Shown here: positions 13,066 through 18,191 of the stretch, in pieces
How the letters are laid out: every line of letters begins with the position of its first letter
Numbering within the stretch: the stretch's first letter is position 1
NCBI GenBank assembly: GCA_037442385.1
Contig: JBBIQJ010000037.1
Location: 1-18,191 of the forward strand
Direction: 5' to 3'
Length of the DNA: 18,191 nucleotides
Source of the DNA: LDYB01 sp037442385
GTDB lineage: Bacteria > Armatimonadota > Fimbriimonadia > Fimbriimonadales > GBS-DC
The notes under the pieces: model-generated
Seen by the model: only the letters and a program-made list of their open reading frames with translations
Databases searched by the model: none
What the model was told of the DNA's origin: nothing
Position numbers and translations under genes: made by a program

Positions 13066-13116
13066 TAACCCCCAGCAAATTTGCGGAGCAACCCAAAACA
13101 CAAGGGGGTTCATGGA

Positions 13117-14586
13117 ATGAGTCTGCGAATCAATACGAACATACAGGCGCAAAACGCTTTGCGGAATGTCAGCTTGACTTCCGACGCGCTGGGGCGCACC
13201 ATCGAGCGGCTGGCTTCGGGACTGCGGGTCAATCGTGCCGCCGATGACCCTGCAGGCTTGATTATCTCCGAGAATCTGCGCGCCCAGATTGCGGGTCTCC
13301 AGCAAGCGATTAATAACGCGCAGGACGCCACCAACATGATTAAAACCGCCGAAGCCGCTCTAGACGAAGTGCATACCGCCCTGCGCACGATGCGCCAGCT
13401 GGTGCTCCATGCCGCCAACACAGGCGTCAACGACTACGCGGCGCTGATGGCGGACCAGACTCAGATCCGCGCCCTCGTCGACAGCATCAACCGCATCGCC
13501 GAACAGACCGCGTTCGGCACCAAAAAACTGCTGGACGGCACTTCGGGCATCACCGCGCAGGTAACGGATCCGAACCTGATTTCGGGCGTGTTTATCGGGG
13601 GGTTGTTCAACGGCTTGGCGACCGCCAGCGGCTATGTTACCATCAATGTAACAACACAAGCCACCCGCGCAATGTATACCACCACACGCACCTTCTCCAC
13701 CACCGAAGCCTTCCTGCCTGTTGGCGGGAGCATCGTCATTAACGGGTTGTCCATTCAGGCGGACACGACGGACACCTTGCGCTCGTTTGTGGACAAGATT
13801 AACGCGGTTTCCAATCAGACGGGGGTGGTGGCAGAGATTGTGGCGGTGGGCGCAAACTACAGCGTGCGCCTGCGCCAGAAAGAGTACGGCTCGCAGTACC
13901 AGATTACCTTCCACGACGCCACAGGCGTGCTTTCGGCGGCGGCAGGCACTAACTTTTCGGGTGCAGGCACCGACGCGGTGGCGCAGGTAACGGTCAACAC
14001 CGTGCAGGGACCGACAACCGTTACCTTCACAGGGGGGCGCGGCACAGGCGATTCGGGCTTGCGCCTCACCGATGGATATGGCAACACGATTTTGCTCACC
14101 GAGAACGGCAACCTGTTTGACTATGCTGGCAGCGGCGCCCAGCGCGTCGCGCTGGTCAACGCCGGGATGCTTCAGTTCCAGGTCGGCGCAAACGCGGGTC
14201 AGTTCGTGCGCTTCTCCCTGATGGATGTGCATGCCACCAAGCTGGGCACGACGGTCGTGCCGGGCAAAAGCCTCGCCACTATCGATGTCACCCAGCAGAA
14301 CTCCACCGACGAGGCGTTGCGCATAATTGACGCCGCCATCTCCGAGATATCCAAGATGCGCGGCGATATGGGCTCATTCCAGCGCTATGTGCTGGAAAGC
14401 AACATCCGCTCGCTGAATGTCGCCAAAGAGAATGTTACCGCCAGCGAGTCCACCATCCGCGACGCCGACTTCGCTGCCGAAATCACCATGTTCACCAAGC
14501 AACAGATTCTGATGCAGTCGGGGATGTCGGTGCTGGCGCAGGCGAACAACATTCCGCAGACGGTGCTATCCCTCTTGCGTGGCTAA
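13117..14586 (+). CDS. fliC: Flagellin
   Basis: Filament subunit of the flagellum, exported by the flagellar type III system. 489 residues. The N-terminal D0/D1 domain is clear: MSLRINTNIQAQNALRNV, ERLASGLRVNRAADDPAGL, then NAQDATNMIKTAEAALDEV. The C-terminal D1/D0 is equally clear: FQRYVLESNIRSLNVAKENV, ESTIRDADFAAEITMFTKQQ and ending NIPQTVLSLLRG. Between them lies a variable domain (about residues 150-395) containing a flagellin IN-type motif near VNGLSIQ-like INGLSIQADTTDTLRSFVDK and many Thr, Gly and Ala residues. ATG 13117 is chosen because of the MSLRIN start and AAGGGGG eight bases upstream; the frame extends to 13081 inside the leader. It is flanked by a sigma-28-like promoter and an intrinsic terminator, so it is a single-gene transcript. 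No other flagellar gene is nearby. Confidence 0.96.
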   Translation: MSLRINTNIQAQNALRNVSLTSDALGRTIERLASGLRVNRAADDPAGLIISENLRAQIAGLQQAINNAQDATNMIKTAEAALDEVHTALRTMRQLVLHAANTGVNDYAALMADQTQIRALVDSINRIAEQTAFGTKKLLDGTSGITAQVTDPNLISGVFIGGLFNGLATASGYVTINVTTQATRAMYTTTRTFSTTEAFLPVGGSIVINGLSIQADTTDTLRSFVDKINAVSNQTGVVAEIVAVGANYSVRLRQKEYGSQYQITFHDATGVLSAAAGTNFSGAGTDAVAQVTVNTVQGPTTVTFTGGRGTGDSGLRLTDGYGNTILLTENGNLFDYAGSGAQRVALVNAGMLQFQVGANAGQFVRFSLMDVHATKLGTTVVPGKSLATIDVTQQNSTDEALRIIDAAISEISKMRGDMGSFQRYVLESNIRSLNVAKENVTASESTIRDADFAAEITMFTKQQILMQSGMSVLAQANNIPQTVLSLLRG

Positions 14587-14604
14587 AGCGCCTTGCCGTG
14601 CCGT

Positions 14605-15639
14605 TCATCGCGCTGGGGCAGGAATCGTTCCTGCCCCTTTTTGCGCTCGAATCGTCCGAATCGCCTGCAGATGCTCCTCGTAGGTGCGGGAAAAGTGATG
14701 ATAGCCGTCGCCGCGCGCCACATAAAACAGGTAATCGGTTCGCTCGGGCGCCAGCACCGCCCGAATGCTTGCCATGCCAGGGTTGCAAATCGGTCCGGGC
14801 GGTAATCCCCGACGCCGATAGGTGTTGTAGGGCGAGTCATGCTCCAGATCGCGATACAGCACGCGCTCTTTCCATATGCCCATTCCGTACAGCACGGTGG
14901 CATCAATCTGCAGGGGCATGTTGCGCTTGAGCCGATTGAAAATCACCGACGCCACCTTGGGGCGCTCGTCGTCCATCATCACTTCTTTTTCGACCATCGA
15001 GGCGAGGGTGAGCAGTTCGTGGAGGTTCAGTCCCTGACGCGCCATCGCATCCTTGAGGGGCAGATAGACAGACTGATAGGTAGCACGGAGCATGGTTTTG
15101 AGCGCGGTCTCGGCGCCGCTTCCTGGGGGCAGGCGGTAGGTGCTGGGGAGCAGATACCCCTCCAGCCAGGGGATGGGAGGTTCGGGCACGCCGACCTCTT
15201 TGCAAATCTGGGGCTGGCGGCAGAGTTTAAGAAAGCTTTCAGCGTCGGCGATGCCCCGCTCCTCGAGGCGCTCCGCAATACGCTGGAGCGTCCATCCTTC
15301 AGGGATGGTCACCCAGTTCTGGGTGAAGCGTTCGTGGATGAGGATATCGGCAATCTCCAGCATGGACTGATTCGGGCTGAACTCATAGTCGCCGGGGGTA
15401 AGAACCGGTTTTCCCCGCATCCGAAGCCACCATGCAAGCAGACTGGGGTTGCGCACGAGCCGTCGGCGTGCAAGGCGTTCGGCAAGGGTTTCAGCAGGCG
15501 TCGGTTCCCGCAGCCGAATCAGTTGAGGCGCGAAGCGCTGGCTTACTGGGCGCGCCTGCCAGTAGAACCAGCTCACTGCCGCGCCCAGCATCAACACCAG
15601 CAGCCCCAGCACACCCCACAACCGTTGTGATTTACGCAT
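14605..15639 (-). CDS. mltG: Endolytic murein transglycosylase MltG (YceG-like)
   Basis: Cleaves nascent peptidoglycan glycan strands within the chain and so sets strand length. 344 residues. N-terminal single membrane helix (LWGVLGLLVLMLGAAVSWFY, about 7-26), a LysM-like region (TPGDYEFSPNQSMLEIADIL), then the YceG catalytic domain: TIPEGWTLQRIAERL, WLEGYLLPSTYRLPPG, and LASMVEKE with catalytic Glu217. Downstream motifs ASVIFNRLKRNMPLQIDATV, SPYNTYRRRGLPPGPICNPG and YLFYVARGDGYHHFSRTYEEH are all canonical. The last dozen residues are encoded by the flagellin terminator sequence and lie beyond the conserved domain. Starts 3 nt after the stop of the DUF3054-like gene, so the two are co-transcribed. 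Confidence 0.95.
   Translation of the reverse strand: MRKSQRLWGVLGLLVLMLGAAVSWFYWQARPVSQRFAPQLIRLREPTPAETLAERLARRRLVRNPSLLAWWLRMRGKPVLTPGDYEFSPNQSMLEIADILIHERFTQNWVTIPEGWTLQRIAERLEERGIADAESFLKLCRQPQICKEVGVPEPPIPWLEGYLLPSTYRLPPGSGAETALKTMLRATYQSVYLPLKDAMARQGLNLHELLTLASMVEKEVMMDDERPKVASVIFNRLKRNMPLQIDATVLYGMGIWKERVLYRDLEHDSPYNTYRRRGLPPGPICNPGMASIRAVLAPERTDYLFYVARGDGYHHFSRTYEEHLQAIRTIRAQKGAGTIPAPAR
14615..14642 (+). terminator. Intrinsic terminator of flagellin, inside the 3' end of mltG
   Basis: GGGGCAGGAA (14615-14624), loop TCG, TTCCTGCCCC (14628-14637), then TTTTT (14638-14642): a perfect 10-bp stem with a T-run, 28 bp after the flagellin stop. It lies wholly within the coding end of mltG on the opposite strand and so also encodes part of that protein's last residues (KGAGTIPAPAR). 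Confidence 0.93.
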
Positions 15640-15642
15640 CGG

Positions 15643-16029
15643 CTAACTCGCAAGGCGCCGGCGTGAACGGTTCACCGCAAGTGCAATAAGTCGCGCCCCG
15701 CCTGTCAACAGCCCAATGAACACGGTGGAAAGCACCCAGAAAGGTTTGCTGATGCTCCACCACGCCACAGGGCGCGCCATCGTAACCCATGAGTAGAGCA
15801 TCACGCCCACGGCGCAGCCCACCAGCCATGTGAGCCAGAACGCACCCCGCCGTGACGAGGCGCGATACAGCCCCGTGAGCAATCCCAGCCCATACCAGCC
15901 TGCCGCAAAGGGCCAGAACACGCCCCAGAAATGCTCTACCGAGGGCAACCGCTGATGGTGCGAATAGATGCCTATCAGCGTGAACGCCACCAGCGCCGCC
16001 AGATCATGCAACGCCCAACCCAGTCGCAT
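15643..16029 (-). CDS. DUF3054-like integral membrane protein
   Basis: 128 residues with about four hydrophobic helices: DLAALVAFTLIGIYSH, FWPFAAGWYGLGLLTGLY, WLTWLVGCAVGVMLYSWV and FWVLSTVFIGLLTGGARLI. The pattern D-x-AALVAF-x-LIG-x-x-SH followed by PFAAGW matches my recollection of the DUF3054 family, whose function is unknown. The C-terminus is basic (NRSRRRLAS), so probably cytoplasmic. A GGTACACT box ends 8 bp before ATG 16029, suggesting a leaderless transcript. mltG begins 3 nt after its stop, a tight pairing that hints at an envelope role. Confidence 0.7.
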   Translation of the reverse strand: MRLGWALHDLAALVAFTLIGIYSHHQRLPSVEHFWGVFWPFAAGWYGLGLLTGLYRASSRRGAFWLTWLVGCAVGVMLYSWVTMARPVAWWSISKPFWVLSTVFIGLLTGGARLIALAVNRSRRRLAS

Positions 16030-16037
16030 CAGGAATT

Positions 16038-16045
16038 AGTGTACC
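16038..16045 (-). promoter_or_regulatory. GGTACACT -10 box of the DUF3054-like gene
   Basis: Minus-strand GGTACACT ends 8 bp before ATG 16029, the same box and distance as at hemW (one base different). Upstream, GGAACCGTTTCC (16062-16073 region) is a near-palindrome between this gene and the divergent cupredoxin gene and could be a shared operator. Confidence 0.4.
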
Positions 16046-16134
16046 CTTCCTGCGGAGAAAGGAACCGTTTCCTGAGCGGTTCGTTAAAGAAACACGCAGC
16101 CCACAAGGAGGCGACCACAAAGGAGGTAACAACA

Positions 16135-16626
16135 ATGCGATTTCTGGGAATTTTGGTGCTGTGCCTCGCGCTGGCGGGCACTGGGTACACAGACACGCGC
16201 GACGTCGAGGTGGGACCTAACTTCCAAATGATTTTCCGCGACACCTACACGGGCACAAGCGAGACGATTATTAATGTCGGCGATAGCGTGCGCTGGGTCT
16301 GGAGAAGCGGGTTCACCACATCCTACGAGGGTCTCTGGAATGCCGAGATTAGCTCGGCACAGCGCACCTTCACCTACACTTTCACTGAACCCGGCACATA
16401 TGAGTATTATTGTATTCCCCACGAGCTGCTCGGGATGACGGGTGTCGTGCGGGTGCGCCTGTCGGGCGATGTGGACTTCAGCGGCTGTATCGACGATGCC
16501 GACCTGCTGAGCGTGCTGTTCAACTTCGGTGCGACGGGCGCCCGTCCTGAAGATGTCAACTACGATCAGGTGGTGGACGACGCTGACCTGCTGATGGTGC
16601 TGTTCAACTTCGGGAACGGGTGTTAG
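16135..16626 (+). CDS. Exported cupredoxin-like protein with dockerin-like C-terminal repeats
   Basis: 163 residues. Signal peptide at 1-18 (MRFLGILVLCLALAGTG). Residues about 24-108 form a plastocyanin-like domain: INVGDSVRWVW, then FTEPGTYEYYCIPHELLGMTGVVRV. Three copper ligands are in place (Cys93, His96, Met101), but the first His, normally just after the WxW strand, is missing: the segment reads SGFTTSYEGLW. The C-terminal part holds two EF-hand-like repeats, DVDFSGCIDDADLLSVLFNF (112-131) and DVNYDQVVDDADLLMVLFNF (140-159). These resemble dockerin calcium loops but lack the full dockerin spacing, so a cohesin partner cannot be assumed. Cys118 and Cys163 could pair. Start ATG 16135 has a very strong AAAGGAGG seven bases upstream, and a second AAGGAGG lies about 16 bases before that. 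Likely periplasmic or surface-exposed. Confidence 0.8.
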   Translation: MRFLGILVLCLALAGTGYTDTRDVEVGPNFQMIFRDTYTGTSETIINVGDSVRWVWRSGFTTSYEGLWNAEISSAQRTFTYTFTEPGTYEYYCIPHELLGMTGVVRVRLSGDVDFSGCIDDADLLSVLFNFGATGARPEDVNYDQVVDDADLLMVLFNFGNGC

Positions 16627-16780
16627 GGTTTGGAGAGGCTCGGCGAGACCCCCCCACCGTGTGGCGGAGATTGGCTCCCCCTGCTCCGCAAGGGTTAAAG
16701 CGGCACAATCTTGAATACACCTCGTGGCTTCCCGCCCATAAGCAGGAAAACCCTGCCTTGTGTGGAACGATGGAGCCACG
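16627..16780. other. Gap between the cupredoxin gene and ftsE with two small inverted repeats
   Basis: No gene seen. GCGGAG (16664-16669) pairs with CTCCGC (16684-16689) across a 14-base loop, and GCAGG (16742-16746) pairs with CCTGC (16752-16756) across AAAAC. The first could help end the cupredoxin transcript, but neither has a T-run. A ribosome site GGAG (16772-16775) precedes ftsE. No convincing promoter for ftsE was found. Confidence 0.35.
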
Positions 16781-17500
16781 ATGATCCATCTCAAAGAGGT
16801 CAGCGTGGAGTATGAGACGAGCGAGATACCCGCTCTGCATCGGGTGAACCTGATGGTGGAGCGGGGTGAGTTTGTGTTTCTTGTGGGCACGACGGGGGCA
16901 GGTAAGTCCACGCTTCTCAAGTTGTTGTACGGCGCGGTGCGTCCGACATCGGGGCAGGTGTGGGTGCTGGGGATGCCCGTGCATGAGTTGCGCGAGCGCG
17001 AGATTCCCTTTTTGCGCCGCCAGATGGGGATTGTGCCACAGGATTATCCCCTGCTACCGCGCAAAACGGTGTGGGAGAATGTGGCGTACGGGTTGCGTGC
17101 GATAGGCTTCAGCGATCGGGCGGTGCGGGAGCGCGTAGCGCAGGTGCTGGCGCAGGTTGGCATGAGTACCCAGGCGCGCCAGTTTCCCCATCAGCTTTCG
17201 GGCGGCGAGGCCCAGCGCGTGGCGATTGCGCGCGCCATCGCCAATCGTCCGCCTCTCTTACTGGCAGATGAGCCAACCGCAAACCTGGACCCCGACACCT
17301 CGTGGGAAATTATCGAGCTGCTGATGCGCATTAACCTTCGGGGCACGACGGTGATTGTTTCTACCCATAACCGCGAGATTGTGGATCGCGCAAACCAGCG
17401 GGTGGTCGCTTTGGATCGCGGGTGCATTATCAGCGATGTGCCCAGAGGCGGGTATCCTATCGAACTGGATCGGCTCTATCCGCCCATCACACTCCTATGA
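16781..17500 (+). CDS. ftsE: Cell division ATP-binding protein FtsE
   Basis: ATPase of the FtsEX complex, which recruits and activates cell-wall hydrolases at the division septum. 239 residues. ABC motifs: Walker A GTTGAGKS (36-43), Q-loop region MGIVPQDYPLLP, signature LSGGEAQRVAIARAI, Walker B LLLADEPTANLD and the switch His in VSTHN. The opening MIHLKEVSVEYETSEIPALH and the Q-loop sequence are typical of FtsE. ATG 16781 is chosen over the upstream in-frame ATG 16760 because GGAG lies at 16772-16775 and homologues begin at this point. The stop overlaps the ftsX start by four bases (ATGA), confirming the pair. Confidence 0.94.
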   Translation: MIHLKEVSVEYETSEIPALHRVNLMVERGEFVFLVGTTGAGKSTLLKLLYGAVRPTSGQVWVLGMPVHELREREIPFLRRQMGIVPQDYPLLPRKTVWENVAYGLRAIGFSDRAVRERVAQVLAQVGMSTQARQFPHQLSGGEAQRVAIARAIANRPPLLLADEPTANLDPDTSWEIIELLMRINLRGTTVIVSTHNREIVDRANQRVVALDRGCIISDVPRGGYPIELDRLYPPITLL

Positions 17501-18191
17501 GAGACCGTATCGTGTTTTTGCTGAGCGAGACCTGGGCGAGTTTGCGGCGCAACACGATGCTCCAGATAGCCGCCGTCAGCACGGCGTGTATTGCGCTGGT
17601 GCTGCTCGGCGCGGTGGGCATGGCGCTCTATAAACTGGACGCGATGGCACATGCCCTGCCCAGCCAGTTCGAGCTGGAAATCTTCCTCAAGGTCTCCGTG
17701 CCGCGTGCGCAAAGCCTCGAGATGAAGCAAATGCTGGAGTCGATGCCCGAAGTGGCGCGCGTGAATCTCGTGCCCCGCGAACAGGGCTGGGAGGAGCTTA
17801 AGAAGAACTTCAAGGACGATGTGAATCTTTCCGACCTGCCCAACCCCTTGCCCGATAAGTTGATTGTGGCAACGCATCACCCTGAGCAGTTGCCCCAGCT
17901 CGCCGAGCGCGTGCGCCGAGACCCCCGCGTGGACGAGGTGCTGGACCACCGCAACACACTGGAGGAGTTGCTGTCGGTGGCGCGGCTGGTGCGATGGGTG
18001 GGAATTGGTGCAGGCGGCTTGTTGCTGTTTTCGGCGCTGGTGCTGATTTATAATGCGGTGCGTCTGACGATTTATTCGCGCCAGCGCGAGGTGGGCGTGA
18101 TGGCGCTGGTGGGCGCGACGCTGGCGACCATCCGCGCGCCGTTCGTACTGGAGGGCATGATTCAGGGGGGGGTGGGTGGGCTGATCGCGGC
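17497..18191 (+). CDS. ftsX: Cell division permease-like protein FtsX (5' part, runs off the window)
   Basis: Membrane partner of FtsE. 231 codons are visible and the frame is open to the window edge. N-terminal cytoplasmic segment MRDRIVFLLSETWASLRRN, first helix STACIALVLLGAVGMALY, then the extracytoplasmic domain (about 45-165) with FELEIFLKVSV, a predicted helix MKQMLESMPEVARVNLVPRE, and NPLPDKLIVAT. The second helix begins at VRWVGIGAGGLLLFSALVLI, followed by the conserved cytoplasmic loop RLTIYSRQREVGVMALVGAT and the start of the third helix. This order matches FtsX; the missing part should hold the last helices (family length about 290-300). It has no ribosome site of its own and depends on coupling to ftsE. 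Confidence 0.92.
   Translation, partial: MRDRIVFLLSETWASLRRNTMLQIAAVSTACIALVLLGAVGMALYKLDAMAHALPSQFELEIFLKVSVPRAQSLEMKQMLESMPEVARVNLVPREQGWEELKKNFKDDVNLSDLPNPLPDKLIVATHHPEQLPQLAERVRRDPRVDEVLDHRNTLEELLSVARLVRWVGIGAGGLLLFSALVLIYNAVRLTIYSRQREVGVMALVGATLATIRAPFVLEGMIQGGVGGLIA

Noticed and set aside
13112..13120. ATG GAA TGA mini-frame just before flagellin
   Set aside because: Only two codons and overlapping the flagellin start; the MSLRIN start and AAGGGGG spacing support 13117. A leader-peptide role cannot be shown.
13360..14232. 290-codon minus-strand open frame inside flagellin
   Set aside because: Shadow of the flagellin gene, which is unambiguous on the plus strand; the antisense product is Cys/His/Arg-rich without a recognisable fold.
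16084..16920. 278-codon minus-strand open frame
   Set aside because: It is antisense to both the cupredoxin gene and the start of ftsE and crosses their boundary.
1..18191. CRISPR arrays, tRNA or rRNA genes, insertion sequences
   Set aside because: No regularly spaced repeats, no tRNA T-arm or cloverleaf pattern, and no transposase or terminal inverted repeats were recognised on reading; small or degenerate cases could be missed without a covariance or profile search.

Overview
The window looks like a chromosomal segment of a Gram-negative-type (diderm), flagellated bacterium, most likely of the phylum Armatimonadota. The clearest clue is the prepilin at 5635-6531. Its N-terminal stretch FTLIELLVVIAIIAILAAI is followed by FPVFAQAREKARQ and ends in an H-x9-DG motif, a combination I know mainly from Armatimonadota and Planctomycetes. 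A PEP-CTERM protein, a cupredoxin with a dockerin-like tail, LpxK (lipid A synthesis) and GC-rich coding DNA all fit. This assignment is inference from recalled family features; no database search was possible.

Layout. 1-1060: a secreted PEP-CTERM protein with a laminin-B-like domain and an uncertain start. 1061-1483: a 423-bp gap with two strong hairpin structures. 1484-2884: a MerR-like regulator followed after 9 nt by a purine nucleoside phosphorylase of the MTAP/PNP family. 2978-3820: a stand-alone guanidine-modifying enzyme resembling the arginine dihydrolase domain of ArgZ/AgrE. 3860-5587: a membrane-anchored HEAT-repeat protein split by a one-base frameshift, coupled (ATGA) to a small two-helix membrane protein. 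5584-6531: a prepilin gene with a perfect consensus promoter. 6538-6563: a hairpin between convergent genes. 6547-8651 (minus): hemW and lpxK, overlapping. 8691-9467: an exported beta-carbonic anhydrase, divergent from hemW. 9496-9861 (minus): a fused remnant of a DUF433/DUF5615 toxin-antitoxin pair. 9918-12273 (minus): tgt and a PilB/GspE-type ATPase. 12362-13027: an HD-domain phosphohydrolase. 13117-14586: flagellin with a sigma-28-like promoter and an intrinsic terminator. 14605-16029 (minus): a DUF3054-like membrane protein and mltG. 16135-16626: the cupredoxin/dockerin-like protein. 16781-18191: ftsE and the 5' part of ftsX.

How the genes work together. Most of the window is housekeeping: cell envelope (lpxK, mltG, ftsEX), tRNA queuosine modification (tgt), haem trafficking (hemW), motility and surface appendages (flagellin, prepilin, PilB/GspE) and nitrogen or purine salvage (PNP, arginine dihydrolase-like enzyme). 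I did not find a large undescribed multi-gene system. The most notable points are the DUF433-DUF5615 fusion, the HEAT frameshift, a recurring GGTAYACT box placed so close to start codons that it implies leaderless transcripts, a cupredoxin lacking one of its usual copper ligands, an altered P-loop in LpxK, and a flagellin terminator lying inside the 3' end of mltG. I recognised no tRNA, rRNA, CRISPR array or insertion sequence.
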